In this document: positions 17,632 through 27,495 of the stretch, piece by piece
Position numbering within the stretch: position 1 is the first letter of the stretch
How the letters are laid out: the number at the start of each line of letters is the position of its first letter
Assembly (NCBI GenBank): GCA_902606115.1
Contig: CACLFM010000004.1
Span: 27,665-91,664 of the forward strand
DNA from: an uncultured Pelagibacteraceae bacterium
GTDB taxonomy: Bacteria; Pseudomonadota; Alphaproteobacteria; Pelagibacterales; Pelagibacteraceae
DNA: 64,000 nucleotides
Reading direction: 5' to 3'
Translations under genes and position numbers: made by a program
Notes under the pieces: model-generated
The model's database searches: none
Seen by the model: only the letters and a program-made list of their open reading frames with translations
What the model was told of the DNA's origin: nothing

Positions 17632-18741
17632 ATGAATAATTTCAAAAAACTAGGACAATTTAAGTCAACTGGAAGATTTTTTAAGGAAAAAAACAGCTTA
17701 TACCGAACTCCATTTCAAAGAGATAGAGATAGAATAATTCACTCTGCCTCTTTTAGAAGATTAAAACACAAAACCCAAGTTTTTGTTAATACAGAAGGTG
17801 ATCACTTTAGAACTAGAATCACCCACTCATTAGAGGTGTCACAAATAGCTAGATCCATTGCTAAGTATTTAAATTTAAACGATGATTTAGCAGAGACACT
17901 AAGTCTTGCCCATGATCTTGGTCATACACCATTTGGGCACGCTGGAGAAAATAGCCTCAGACAATGCATGGTTAATTATGGAGGTTTTGATCATAATTTA
18001 CAAACCTTAAGAATAGTTATGTTTCTCGAAAATAAGTATTTAAAATTTAAAGGTCTTAACTTAACTTTCGAAACCTTAGATGGTTTGTTAAAACATAATG
18101 GACCCATTTATAACATTGATAAGATAAATAATATTATTGGTATTAAAAACTTAAAAAATAAATTTAATTTTAACCAATATTCTTCATTAGAGTCTCAAAT
18201 TTCAAATATATCTGATGATATAGCTTATAATAATCACGATATCCAAGACGGAATAAATGCAGATCTATTCAAGCTCGATGAAATTTTAGAAATAAATTTT
18301 TTTAAAGAAATCTTTAAAAGATATAAAAACGTCAAAAAAAATAAGATTTTAATTTATCAAATAATAAGAGACTCTATAGATTTAATGGTAAAAAATATAA
18401 TTTCTAATAGTAAAAAAAATCTCAAGAAATATAAAATTAGAAATTTGAGAGATATCAAAAAAAATGATTCTAAAATAATAGATTTTTCTGAAAATTTTCA
18501 AGAAATCGATAATGAAATTAAAAAATTTTTAAGAATTAAAATGTATAATAATAAAAAGGTTTTATCTAAAAATACCAAAGGCCAAAAAATTATAAAATAT
18601 TTGTTTGCTTATATCTGCAAAAATCCAAATAAGTTTATTGAAAATCAAAAAATAGATAAGGATAAGTTTAGATCTGTTTCTGATTTTATTTCAGGAATGA
18701 CAGACAGATATGCTATAAACCTTTACAATAATTTAAAATGA
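17632..18741 (+). CDS. dgt: deoxyguanosinetriphosphate triphosphohydrolase-like protein
   Basis: 369 residues, the short dGTPase-like (type 2) form. HD-domain residues: 'HSASFRRLKHKTQVF' (about 37-51), 'FRTRITHSLEVSQIARSIA' (His 67 region), 'LAHDLGHTPFGHAGE' (HD pair) and 'ISDDIAYNNHDIQDG'. Hydrolyses dNTPs to nucleoside and triphosphate, helping control dNTP pools. First gene of a rightward block that runs to secF; overlaps argS by 4 bases (ATGA). Confidence 0.92.
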   Translation: MNNFKKLGQFKSTGRFFKEKNSLYRTPFQRDRDRIIHSASFRRLKHKTQVFVNTEGDHFRTRITHSLEVSQIARSIAKYLNLNDDLAETLSLAHDLGHTPFGHAGENSLRQCMVNYGGFDHNLQTLRIVMFLENKYLKFKGLNLTFETLDGLLKHNGPIYNIDKINNIIGIKNLKNKFNFNQYSSLESQISNISDDIAYNNHDIQDGINADLFKLDEILEINFFKEIFKRYKNVKKNKILIYQIIRDSIDLMVKNIISNSKKNLKKYKIRNLRDIKKNDSKIIDFSENFQEIDNEIKKFLRIKMYNNKKVLSKNTKGQKIIKYLFAYICKNPNKFIENQKIDKDKFRSVSDFISGMTDRYAINLYNNLK

Positions 18742-20459
18742 ATATTTTTGACATTTATCTTAACAAAATTAAAAATATAGTTTCTAATAATTCTGCTAAT
18801 TTAAAAATTCCTCAAAATTTATTAGGTATTAACGTAGATACTGCTCCTGCAAAATTTAAGGCTGATATATCAACCAATGTCTGTATGGTTCTTTCCTCAT
18901 TAAATAAATTAGCACCAACCGAGATTTACAAACAGCTTAATTTAGAAGATCTAAAAAATGATAAAGATATTGAAAATATTGAATTTGTTAAACCAGGTTT
19001 TGTTAATATAAAATTTGTAAAGAAATTTTGGAATACTTTTTTAACAAAAATGCTCAATGATCAAAAGTATGGAGCAAATCTCAAAAATGATAAAAAAAAT
19101 TATTTACTTGAATTTGTCTCTGCTAATCCAACAGGCCCTTTACATGTAGGCCATTGTCGTGGTGCTATATATGGAGATGCTTTGTGTAATCTTTTAAAAT
19201 TTTGTGATCATAAAGTTACTAAAGAATATTATGTTAATGATCATGGTAATCAGATCAAAAACTTTTCTTTATCAGTATACTTTAGAATTAAGGAAAAATT
19301 ATTTAATGAAGAATACCCTAAGAATGAAGATTTATATCCAGGAGATTACATAATTGAAATAGCAGAACAAATTATTAGTAAAAATTCTATTAAGAATTAT
19401 GAAAATTACGAAAAAATTTCAGATGAACTTTCTAAATTGAGTGTTGTTGCTTCTTTAGAGATAATAAAAAAAAATCTAAATTCTTTAGGTGTTGTTCACG
19501 ATAATTTTGTAAGTGAAAATAATATTATTAATTCAAAAGAAGTTGATGAGGCTATAGATAATTTAAAAAAGAGCAATTTAGTATTTAAAGGTAAAATCGA
19601 AGCTCCCGAAGGTGAAGATAAGTCTAAATGGGTTGAAAGAGAGCAACTACTATTTAAATCTACTAATTATGGTGATGATAAAGATAGAGCTTTAACAAAA
19701 AGTGATAATTCTTGGACATATTTTGCTGGTGACATTGCTTATCACAACAATAAGTTAAAAAGAAATTTTGATGAATACATAAATATTCTTGGTGCAGACC
19801 ATGCAGGTTATATTAAAAGAATTAATTCTGTTGTAGATGCACTCTCTAATAAAAAGAAAAATCTAATTTGTAAAGTTACTCAGCTTGTAAAATTGATTAA
19901 AGATGGCAAACCTTTCAAAATGTCAAAAAGAAAAGGTGATTACATAATTGTTGATGATTTAGTTAACGAGGTAGGTAAGGATGCAACTCGTTTTATAATG
20001 CTGAGCAGAAGTAATGATGTCCAATTAGAGTTTGATTTTGAAAAAGTTAAAGAGAAATCAAAAGACAACCCTCTGTATTATGTTCAATATTGTTATGCAA
20101 GGATATGTTCTGTTTTTAAAAATGCTAACGAAAAAATTGAAAATGACTTAACAGAAGTAGAAAAAGATTATGAATTTAATGATGAAGAAATAAAAATAAT
20201 AAATAAAATTTCTGAATGGCCTAAATGTGTAGAGGTATCCTCACAAAAATTAGATCCTCACAGAATACCTATCTATTTATATCAACTGTCTGCTTTGTTT
20301 CATTCATATTGGAATATGGGAAAAGATAATGAGTCTATGAGGTTTTTAGATAAAAATAAAAAATTAAATAAAAATAAAGCTGTTCTATTAAATAGTGTTT
20401 TAAAAACTATTGGTACTGGAATGAAAATATTAGATGTAGAGACACCGGAAACTATGTAA
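18738..20459 (+). CDS. argS: arginyl-tRNA synthetase
   Basis: 573 residues. HIGH-type motif in 'SANPTGPLHVGHCRGAIYGD' (about 129-148) and KMSK in 'GKPFKMSKRKGDYIIVDD'; N-terminal Add-1 domain and C-terminal DALR anticodon domain ('YVQYCYARICSV') present. Charges tRNA-Arg; the TCT species is encoded at the left of the window. Its stop shares a base with the start of the next gene. Confidence 0.96.
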   Translation: MNIFDIYLNKIKNIVSNNSANLKIPQNLLGINVDTAPAKFKADISTNVCMVLSSLNKLAPTEIYKQLNLEDLKNDKDIENIEFVKPGFVNIKFVKKFWNTFLTKMLNDQKYGANLKNDKKNYLLEFVSANPTGPLHVGHCRGAIYGDALCNLLKFCDHKVTKEYYVNDHGNQIKNFSLSVYFRIKEKLFNEEYPKNEDLYPGDYIIEIAEQIISKNSIKNYENYEKISDELSKLSVVASLEIIKKNLNSLGVVHDNFVSENNIINSKEVDEAIDNLKKSNLVFKGKIEAPEGEDKSKWVEREQLLFKSTNYGDDKDRALTKSDNSWTYFAGDIAYHNNKLKRNFDEYINILGADHAGYIKRINSVVDALSNKKKNLICKVTQLVKLIKDGKPFKMSKRKGDYIIVDDLVNEVGKDATRFIMLSRSNDVQLEFDFEKVKEKSKDNPLYYVQYCYARICSVFKNANEKIENDLTEVEKDYEFNDEEIKIINKISEWPKCVEVSSQKLDPHRIPIYLYQLSALFHSYWNMGKDNESMRFLDKNKKLNKNKAVLLNSVLKTIGTGMKILDVETPETM

Positions 20460-20719
20460 TGATTAAAGAAATTAAATATATTATTTTTATATGTATAATT
20501 TTTTTATTTATATTTTTTACTGTTAAATACTACATATCTGATGAGTTTGAAAAAAAATATTATAAATCTATTAACAATCTAGACTCTAAATTAGATTTAA
20601 AAAAAAATAGTTTAATAAAGTTGGATAGTGATACAGATAATATTATTGAATATATTGATGAAAAAGAAAATAAGGAAAAAAAATTATCATTTTGGGACCT
20701 GATCAAAAATGAAGACTAG
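20459..20719 (+). CDS. small single-span membrane protein in the place of the SPOR-domain gene
   Basis: 86 residues: one hydrophobic helix (about 6-25) and a charged, Asp/Lys-rich soluble tail with no recognised domain. In many alphaproteobacteria the gene between argS and nagZ codes for a membrane-anchored SPOR-domain (peptidoglycan-binding) protein. Here only an anchor and a linker-like tail remain and no SPOR sequence is visible. It overlaps argS by one base and nagZ by 11, so it is clearly embedded in the operon. Function unknown. Confidence 0.7.
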   Translation: MIKEIKYIIFICIIFLFIFFTVKYYISDEFEKKYYKSINNLDSKLDLKKNSLIKLDSDTDNIIEYIDEKENKEKKLSFWDLIKNED

Positions 20720-21683
20720 TCAAAAGAGGGCATTTATATCTGGTTTAAAATCTACGAATTTATCAAATAAGGAAATTTTATTTCTAAAAAAATATAAACC
20801 ATGGGGAATAATATTATTTGAGAGAAATATTAGGAGTTTAGATCAAACAAAAAAACTCATTAAATCAATCAAAAAAATATTTAAAGATCAAAACTATCCA
20901 ATTCTTATTGACGAAGAAGGCGGAAGAGTTAATAGACTTAAAAAAATAATAGATACCAAATTACATTCTTCAAAATTTTTTGGTGATATGTATAAAAAAA
21001 ATAAAAAAAAATCACTTCTTTATTATAAAATTTATATTGATCAAATAAGCTATTTATTAAACAACTTAGGTATAAATATTAATACCGTGCCTGTTCTGGA
21101 TATAGCTCGAGAAAAAACCTCTAAAGTAATAGGTGATAGGTCATTTTCGAAAAATAAAGAAATAGTTAATATTTTTGGTAATTTTACGATCGATCAATTT
21201 CATAAGAATAATATAGCAACTGTAATTAAACACATACCAGGTCACGGTTTAGGCAAAGTTGACTCACACTATAAACTACCAATTGTAAACAATAGCAATC
21301 AATATTTACTAAAAAACGATTTTTTGACGTTTAAAAATAAAAACTCTCTTTTTGCTATGACTGGTCATTTACTATTTAAAAAAATTGATAATCAAAATTC
21401 TGTAACTCATTCAAAAAAAATAATTAAATTAATAAGAAATAAAATAAATTTTAAAAATTTGATAATGTCAGATGATATATCAATGAAAGCCTTACCATAT
21501 TGTATTAAAACTAATGTTATTAAAGCATTTACCGCAGGTTGTGATTTAGTTTTACATTGTAATGCTAATCTAAAAGAAATGTATATAGTTGCAGAAAATT
21601 CACCAAAATTAAGTAAATTTATAATAAAAATTACAAATAAATATTATAAGCTAGTGTCCAATGGAGAATCAAAATTCAACTGA
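20709..21683 (+). CDS. nagZ: beta-N-acetylhexosaminidase NagZ
   Basis: 324 residues, glycoside hydrolase family 3 single-domain form. Signatures: 'WGIILFERNI', 'LIDEEGGRVNRL' (about 72-83), 'VIGDRSFS', 'VIKHIPGHG' followed by 'DSHYKLP' (the catalytic His/Asp loop), and nucleophile region 'LIMSDDISMKAL'. Removes GlcNAc from anhydro-muropeptides during cytoplasmic wall recycling. Its last 23 bases overlap scpA, an unusually long overlap that fits tight packing. Confidence 0.9.
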   Translation: MKTSQKRAFISGLKSTNLSNKEILFLKKYKPWGIILFERNIRSLDQTKKLIKSIKKIFKDQNYPILIDEEGGRVNRLKKIIDTKLHSSKFFGDMYKKNKKKSLLYYKIYIDQISYLLNNLGININTVPVLDIAREKTSKVIGDRSFSKNKEIVNIFGNFTIDQFHKNNIATVIKHIPGHGLGKVDSHYKLPIVNNSNQYLLKNDFLTFKNKNSLFAMTGHLLFKKIDNQNSVTHSKKIIKLIRNKINFKNLIMSDDISMKALPYCIKTNVIKAFTAGCDLVLHCNANLKEMYIVAENSPKLSKFIIKITNKYYKLVSNGESKFN

Positions 21684-22398
21684 TAGTTTTCAGGTAAATT
21701 TAGATCAATTTAATGGTCCTTTAGATTTACTTTTAGATTTGGCAAAATCACAAAAAGTTAATTTAGAAAATATATCAATAACCTTATTAGCTGATCAATT
21801 TTTAGAATATATTAACAAGGTCAAAGATATTAATTTAGATATTGCATCAGAATATTTAGTTATGGCAACTTGGCTTGCGTATTTAAAATCAAAATTATTA
21901 CTTCCTATAACAGATGAAGAAGAGTTTAAAGTTCATGAAGTTGCTGAAAGATTAAAATTACAATTAAAAAAATTAGAATTAATAAGATTACTTTCTGATC
22001 AAATGCTTAAGAGAAAAAGATTAGGAAAAGATATTTTTGTAAGAGGTATTAAAGGTAGAATTCGTTCTATTTATAGTTCTAAATATTCATTATCTCTATA
22101 TGAACTTTTAAAAACTTATTCTACAATAGTTATGCAAAAGGATTTTCAAAGAATGAACATTCCAAAATTACCTGTTTGCACAACAGAAGAGGGTATAAAG
22201 TTAATTAAAAGTATTATAAAAAAGCTGGAAGATTGGAAAAACCTTGAAGACATTATTCCAAAAGCTTATAAAAAATCAAATTTTAAAAAAACTGGCCGTG
22301 CTAGTGTTTTTGCTGGTTCATTAGAATTAGTAAAAGAGGGGACTGTCATTTTAAAACAAGACAAATTATTTGATGAGATTTATATTAAACAAAAATGA
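21661..22398 (+). CDS. scpA: segregation and condensation protein A
   Basis: 245 residues. Kleisin N-terminus 'QVNLDQFNGPLDLLLDLAKSQKVNLENISI' and 'YLVMATWLAYLKSKLLLP' are diagnostic; the C-terminal winged helix ends '...VFAGSLELVKEGTVILKQDKLFDEIYIK'. ScpA bridges the SMC heads with ScpB in chromosome condensation. Overlaps scpB by 4 bases. Confidence 0.93.
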   Translation: MENQNSTDSFQVNLDQFNGPLDLLLDLAKSQKVNLENISITLLADQFLEYINKVKDINLDIASEYLVMATWLAYLKSKLLLPITDEEEFKVHEVAERLKLQLKKLELIRLLSDQMLKRKRLGKDIFVRGIKGRIRSIYSSKYSLSLYELLKTYSTIVMQKDFQRMNIPKLPVCTTEEGIKLIKSIIKKLEDWKNLEDIIPKAYKKSNFKKTGRASVFAGSLELVKEGTVILKQDKLFDEIYIKQK

Positions 22399-23090
22399 AG
22401 AACGAAAAAAAAAAAAATAACGTAATTTCATTTCCCAGCCAATTATCAACTGGTGAGAGGGAAGTTGAAGCAATTTTATTTGCTGCCGCAGAACCATTAG
22501 AAATAGAAACTATAGAAGATAGAATTTCAAAAAAAGTAGATGTAAAGAAAATTTTAAAAAAATTAGAGGATATTTATAAAAATAGAGGTATTAATTTAGT
22601 TTGCATCTCAAACAAATGGTCATTTAGAACTGCGTCAAATCTCTCATCTCTAATGTCCAAACAAAAAACAGTTGAGAAAAAGCTTTCAAAGGCCGCTATT
22701 GAAACACTATCAATTATTGTCTATCACCAACCGGTTACAAGAGCTGAAATAGAGGAAATAAGAGGTGTTGCCTTTGGTACAAATACTCTAGATATTCTAA
22801 TGGAGCTTAATTGGGTAAAACCAATGGGTAGAAAAGAAATTCCAGGTAAACCAATACAGTATGGAACTACAGAGGATTTTTTGAGCCATTTTAATTTGCA
22901 AAAATTGTCTGATTTACCAACTGTTGATGAGTTAGGATCAGCTGGATTAATTGACAGCTCAACCATTGACTCATCTATATTTGGAACTGGAAAATTTTAT
23001 AAAGAGAAACAAGATGAGAAAAAAGAAAATATTTATTCTAATATTGACGAAATGCTCAATAGCACCTTAAATGATGACACTAAAGACTAA
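22395..23090 (+). CDS. scpB: segregation and condensation protein B
   Basis: 231 residues. Two winged-helix domains: 'EVEAILFAAAEPLEIETIEDRI' and the signature 'LSKAAIETLSIIVYHQPVTRAEIEEIRGV', followed by 'YGTTEDFLSHFNLQKLSDLP'. The ~40-residue C-terminal tail is charged and low in complexity. Partner of ScpA and SMC. 43 bases separate it from tatA, the largest gap within this part of the operon. Confidence 0.93.
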   Translation: MKNEKKKNNVISFPSQLSTGEREVEAILFAAAEPLEIETIEDRISKKVDVKKILKKLEDIYKNRGINLVCISNKWSFRTASNLSSLMSKQKTVEKKLSKAAIETLSIIVYHQPVTRAEIEEIRGVAFGTNTLDILMELNWVKPMGRKEIPGKPIQYGTTEDFLSHFNLQKLSDLPTVDELGSAGLIDSSTIDSSIFGTGKFYKEKQDEKKENIYSNIDEMLNSTLNDDTKD

Positions 23091-23133
23091 AATTCTACTT
23101 TAAAATAAGTAATAAAGAGGTTATATATATTTT

Positions 23134-23346
23134 ATGGGTATAAGTTTTTGGCAAGTAGCAATTGTAGTTGTTTTAGTAGTTCTTCTATTCGGGAGAGGAA
23201 AAATCTCGAGCTTGATGGGCGATGTTGCAAAAGGCATTAAAAGTTTTAAAAAAGGCATGGCGACTGACCCTACAGATGAAAAGCCAAAAAATATTTCAGA
23301 AAATACCGAAGATAACAACAATCAAGATTCTTCAAATAAAGAATAA
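23134..23346 (+). CDS. tatA: Sec-independent translocase protein TatA
   Basis: 70 residues: short N-terminal membrane helix '[16 protein letters not shown]', hinge '[23 protein letters not shown]' (amphipathic helix) and an acidic Asn/Asp-rich tail. Forms the protein-conducting pore for folded twin-arginine substrates. Preceded by an AAGAGG Shine-Dalgarno at a rather long spacing. Followed 2 bases later by tatB. Confidence 0.9.
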   Translation: MGISFWQVAIVVVLVVLLFGRGKISSLMGDVAKGIKSFKKGMATDPTDEKPKNISENTEDNNNQDSSNKE

Positions 23347-23348
23347 AA

Positions 23349-23603
23349 ATGCCACAAATTGGCTGGTTAGAACTTATTATAATAATCGGTCTTTCAATTG
23401 TAATAATTGGTCCTAAAGACTTTCCTATCGTACTGAAAAAAATTGGAACTTGGTTTGGTTCAGTCAAAAGATATGTAAATAACTTACAAAATGAAATGTC
23501 AAATTTAGAAGAAAATAGTATTGAAATTAATAATCAAACTTTTGATATCAATAACCCAAGTGAAAATGAAGGAAAAAAAATAGACAAAAATGAAGGCAAA
23601 TAA
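23349..23603 (+). CDS. tatB: Sec-independent translocase protein TatB
   Basis: 84 residues. N-terminal 'MPQIGWLELIIIIGLSIVIIGPKDFP' has the TatB-type Glu-Leu and GPK/DFP hinge; a short amphipathic helix and acidic tail follow. Together with TatC it recognises RR signal peptides. Shorter than E. coli TatB (171) as is common in alphaproteobacteria. Overlaps tatC by 14 bases. Confidence 0.85.
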   Translation: MPQIGWLELIIIIGLSIVIIGPKDFPIVLKKIGTWFGSVKRYVNNLQNEMSNLEENSIEINNQTFDINNPSENEGKKIDKNEGK

Positions 23604-24354
23604 AGAAGAGGGATTTATAAGTCATTTAACTGAATTAAGAAAAAGATTAATTCACTCCTTTATTTTTTTAACTATTTTATTTCTCATATGCTACATATTT
23701 TCTGAAGAAATTTATGGTTTTTTAGTCTCACCTTATGCAGAAGCAGTCAAAGATAGTGAGATAGAAAGAAGATTAATATTTACAGCATTACAAGAAACTT
23801 TTTTAACTTATATCAAGGTTGCCTTTTTTGCAGCATTCTTCCTAACTTGTCCGTATATTTTAATCCAAATATGGAAATTTGTTGCACCAGGTTTATATGA
23901 GCATGAAAAATCTGCTTTAATGCCTTACTTAGCTCTTACACCAATTCTTTTTTTATTAGGTGGAATGCTTGTTTATTATTTAATTATGCCACTTGCTATT
24001 AAATTTTTTCTTTCTTTTGAAAGCACTGGTTTGACGACAGCTCTACCGATACAGCTTGAAGCTAAAGTTAATGAATATTTATCATTAGTTATGAAACTAA
24101 TATTTGCGTTTGGTATAAGTTTTCAGTTACCAATCATTCTATCATTACTAGCAAGAATTGGATTTATTGATTCGGTTTTTCTAAAAGAGAGACGTAAATA
24201 TGTTGTGATTATTATTTTTGCCGTTGCTGCTGTACTGACTCCGCCAGATCCTGTTACTCAAATTGGATTAGCGGTTCCATTGTTATTATTGTATGAATTA
24301 TCAATAATATCTGTAAAAATTATAGAAAAAAAAGCAGAAAAAAAAGATGCATGA
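23590..24354 (+). CDS. tatC: Sec-independent translocase protein TatC
   Basis: 254 residues, six membrane helices. Family signature 'ISHLTELRKRLIHSFIFL' at the N-terminus, then 'TYIKVAFFAAFFLTCPYILIQIWKFVAPGLYEHEK' and 'VLTPPDPVTQIGLAVPLLLLYELSI'. Core receptor of the Tat pathway. A candidate Tat substrate, the M48 protease at 37244-38062 with an RRKFL motif, is in the same window. Overlaps serS by 8 bases. Confidence 0.95.
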   Translation: MKANKEEGFISHLTELRKRLIHSFIFLTILFLICYIFSEEIYGFLVSPYAEAVKDSEIERRLIFTALQETFLTYIKVAFFAAFFLTCPYILIQIWKFVAPGLYEHEKSALMPYLALTPILFLLGGMLVYYLIMPLAIKFFLSFESTGLTTALPIQLEAKVNEYLSLVMKLIFAFGISFQLPIILSLLARIGFIDSVFLKERRKYVVIIIFAVAAVLTPPDPVTQIGLAVPLLLLYELSIISVKIIEKKAEKKDA

Positions 24355-25606
24355 CATTAAATATATTAGAAATAATTTTTCTGAATTTAAAAAACAAGTA
24401 AATAATAGGAATACAGAAGTTAACCTTGATAAAATTTTAGAATTAGACACTAAAAACAGGTCTTTGATACAAGAAAAAGAAAAACTTGAATCAGAAAAAA
24501 AAACTCTTTCAAAACAAAATGATAAAAGTTTATTTGCAAAATCTAAAGATCTATCTAAAAAAATAGATAAAATTAGTGAAGATCAAGTAAATGAAAGCAA
24601 AAATTTAAATCAAATATTATCTCAAATTCCCAACATAGCTCTTGAGGATGTACCTATTGGAAAAGATGAAAAATCTAATAAAGAAATTAAAAAAAGTGGC
24701 AACATTCCTAATTTTAAATTTAAACCTAAATCTCATTATGAATTAGGTGAAAATTTAAATATGCTTGATTTCGAACTAGCAACGAAAACAACTGGATCAA
24801 GATTTGTATTTGTTAAAGATAAATTAGCTCAATTAGAAAGAGCGATATCAAATTTTATGATTGATACACATATAAATGAAAATGGTTATAAAGAAATTTC
24901 CCCACCATTATTTGCAAGTGAAAATAGCATGTTTGGAACAGGACAAATGCCAAAATTTGAGGATGATCAATTTGAAATAAAACTTGATAATAAGTCTGGA
25001 AGAAAATTTCTGATACCAACTGCTGAAGTAATATTAACCAATATGGTTAATGACACTATACTAAATCATTCTGATTTACCTTTAAGATTTGTTGCATCAA
25101 CTCCTTGTTTTAGAAAAGAGGCTGGCAGTTACGGCAAAGATACAAAAGGCATGATTAGACAGCATCAATTTTATAAAGTTGAGTTAGTTAGTATTGTTGA
25201 TCCAGCTAATTGTATAGATGAACTTGAGAGAATGACTGGCTCAGCTTATAAAATATTAGAAAAACTTAAATTACCATATAGGATAATAACACTTTGTACA
25301 GGGGATATGGGTTTTAGTGCTCAAAAAACTTATGATATCGAAGTATGGTTACCATCAGAAAATATTTACAGAGAAATCTCTAGTTGTTCTACATGTGGAA
25401 CTTTTCAAGCTAGAAGAATGAAAGCTAGATTTAAAAACTCTAATAATGAAAAAGAATTCTTAGGCACACTAAATGGTAGTGGTTTAGCAGTTGGTCGTAC
25501 TTTAATTGCAATATTAGAAAATTATCAGCAAGAAGATGGATCTATAATAATTCCTGATATTCTAAGACCATATATGAACAATTTGGAAGTTATTTCCAAG
25601 ATTTAG
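24347..25606 (+). CDS. serS: seryl-tRNA synthetase
   Basis: 419 residues. N-terminal coiled-coil arm (about 25-110, rich in Lys/Glu/Leu) that reads the long variable arm of tRNA-Ser, then class II core: 'ISPPLFASENSMFGTGQMPKFEDDQFEI', motif 2 'FRKEAGSYGKDTKGMIRQHQFYKVELV' and motif 3 'LNGSGLAVGRTLIAILENYQ'. Cognate tRNA-Ser(TGA) is encoded at 41113-41202. Confidence 0.96.
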   Translation: MHDIKYIRNNFSEFKKQVNNRNTEVNLDKILELDTKNRSLIQEKEKLESEKKTLSKQNDKSLFAKSKDLSKKIDKISEDQVNESKNLNQILSQIPNIALEDVPIGKDEKSNKEIKKSGNIPNFKFKPKSHYELGENLNMLDFELATKTTGSRFVFVKDKLAQLERAISNFMIDTHINENGYKEISPPLFASENSMFGTGQMPKFEDDQFEIKLDNKSGRKFLIPTAEVILTNMVNDTILNHSDLPLRFVASTPCFRKEAGSYGKDTKGMIRQHQFYKVELVSIVDPANCIDELERMTGSAYKILEKLKLPYRIITLCTGDMGFSAQKTYDIEVWLPSENIYREISSCSTCGTFQARRMKARFKNSNNEKEFLGTLNGSGLAVGRTLIAILENYQQEDGSIIIPDILRPYMNNLEVISKI

Positions 25607-25644
25607 AGTTGTTAAAATAAAATTAATGGTATAATAGGTTGTTT

Positions 25645-25932
25645 ATGTCTGAAGCAGGAATAGCACAATTAATACCATTAATTTTAATATTTGTTATTTT
25701 CTACTTTTTTTTAATTCGACCTCAACAAAGAAAAGTTAAAGAGCACAAAGTGATGGTAGAGGGTTTAAAAAGAGGCGATAAAGTAATCACCTCTGGCGGT
25801 ATAGTTGGAACAGTCGAAAGAATTATTGAAAACGATAGAGCAGAAATTTTGATAGCAGATAACGTTAAAGTCGAAGTTATTAGATCTACAGGTGTCCAAG
25901 CTCTAATTAGCGGAACAGAACCAAAAAAATAG
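25645..25932 (+). CDS. yajC: preprotein translocase subunit YajC
   Basis: 95 residues from ATG 25645 (an in-frame TTG at 25639 is less likely). Single N-terminal helix 'LIPLILIFVIFYFFLIRPQQRK' with the diagnostic FFLIRPQQ, then a small soluble domain 'LKRGDKVITSGGIVGTVERI'. Accessory partner of SecDF at the Sec translocon; directly precedes secD as in most bacteria. Confidence 0.93.
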   Translation: MSEAGIAQLIPLILIFVIFYFFLIRPQQRKVKEHKVMVEGLKRGDKVITSGGIVGTVERIIENDRAEILIADNVKVEVIRSTGVQALISGTEPKK

Positions 25933-25941
25933 TCGATTTAA

Positions 25942-27495
25942 GTGTTATATTTTTCGAGATTAAAAATTATTTCAATAATAATTTTTTGTTTCATATTAAT
26001 ATTTTTTAGTTTATCAAATTTCTTAAATAACGAAGATTTTTTCTTAAAAAAGAAAGTTAATTTAGGTCTTGATTTGCAAGGAGGTTCATATTTACTTTTA
26101 GAGGTCGATAAAAAACCTGTTATTAATCAAACCTTACAGTCTAAACTAACACAAGTACGTAATTTTTTTAAAAAAAAAGAAATTAAAACTTTTGATTACA
26201 AGCTAGAAAATCAAAAAATTTATTTCAAATCTGACAAAGTTAATAACGAAAAAATACTTGATCTATTCAAAAATGATTTTGAATTAAATCCGTATTTTGA
26301 AGTTTATAAATCTAATCAATATAATATTGAAGTAGTTAATGAAGAATTTAATCTAACTCTAAGTAAATACGGAATTATTGAGATTGAACAATCGTTATTA
26401 GATCAAGCAATAGAGATTGTAAGAAAAAGGGTTGATGAAGTTGGTACCAATGAACCTAGTATAACCAAAAGTGGCTCTAACAGAATTTCAGTCGAGCTTC
26501 CTGGGTTAGATAACCCTGATAGAATTAAATCTTTGTTAGGAAGAACTGCAAATTTAACCTTTAGATTTGTATCTCAAAATACTGATACTTCATTTGGTTC
26601 AGAAAAGTTAAAAAATCTTGATACAGGAGAGGAACTTAATATTAGTAAAAGAATTATCATCAGTGGTGACAATTTGATAGACGCAAAACCTCAAATGGAT
26701 AACATCAATAATGAAACAGTCGTAAGTTTTACTTTAGACAGATTGGGTGCAAGACAATTTGGACGAGCCACAAAAAATGGAATTGGAAAGCAGTTAGCAA
26801 TAGTTTTAGATAATCAAATAATAAGTGCACCTGTAATAAGAGATGTAATAGCTAGCGGATCAGGACAAATTTCTGGAGGTTTTACGTTTCAATCAGCAAC
26901 TGATCTTGCTCTGTTATTAAGATCTGGAGCTCTACCAGCTCCTTTAGAAATTGTAGAAGAGAGGACAGTAGGACCTGATCTTGGTGAAGACTCTATTAAA
27001 GCTGGTGTTTTGTCATTGATAATTGGATTTATCTTGGTGATTTTGTATATGATTTATAAATACAGACTATTTGGTTTAATTTCAAATTTTGCTCTAATAA
27101 TAAATTTACTAATGTTACTTGGTTTTTTAACAATTTTTGAGGCAACATTAACATTACCTGGGATTGCTGGTATAATTCTAACAGTTGGTATGGCTGTTGA
27201 TGCTAATGTTCTAATTTTTGAAAGAATTAAGGAAGAATTAAAAAAAGAAAAAAACAAAGTTATTGCATTTGATAATGGATATACCCTATCAAGAACCGCT
27301 ATTTTAGATGCAAATATAACAACAATAATTGCAGCTTTGATCTTATTTTTATTTGGATCGGGTCCTGTTAAAGGTTTTTCAGTAACTTTGTCAATTGGAA
27401 TTCTAACAACTTTATTTTCAGTCTATTATATAGCAAGATTGCTTACATCTTTATACGTAATTAAAAATAAAAATAATGAAGTGACAATTAAATGA
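25942..27495 (+). CDS. secD: protein translocase subunit SecD
   Basis: 517 residues; GTG start at 25942, 9 bases after yajC. N-terminal helix then 'LGLDLQGGSYLLLEVD' (SecD D1 motif), periplasmic P1 domain with 'ALDQAIEIVRKRVDEVGTNEPS'-like region, and six C-terminal RND-type helices with 'LAIVLDNQIISAPVI', 'GAGVLSLIIGFILVILYMI'-like and 'GMAVDANVLIFERIKEEL'. Uses proton motive force to drive late protein export. Overlaps secF by 4 bases. Confidence 0.95.
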   Translation: MLYFSRLKIISIIIFCFILIFFSLSNFLNNEDFFLKKKVNLGLDLQGGSYLLLEVDKKPVINQTLQSKLTQVRNFFKKKEIKTFDYKLENQKIYFKSDKVNNEKILDLFKNDFELNPYFEVYKSNQYNIEVVNEEFNLTLSKYGIIEIEQSLLDQAIEIVRKRVDEVGTNEPSITKSGSNRISVELPGLDNPDRIKSLLGRTANLTFRFVSQNTDTSFGSEKLKNLDTGEELNISKRIIISGDNLIDAKPQMDNINNETVVSFTLDRLGARQFGRATKNGIGKQLAIVLDNQIISAPVIRDVIASGSGQISGGFTFQSATDLALLLRSGALPAPLEIVEERTVGPDLGEDSIKAGVLSLIIGFILVILYMIYKYRLFGLISNFALIINLLMLLGFLTIFEATLTLPGIAGIILTVGMAVDANVLIFERIKEELKKEKNKVIAFDNGYTLSRTAILDANITTIIAALILFLFGSGPVKGFSVTLSIGILTTLFSVYYIARLLTSLYVIKNKNNEVTIK

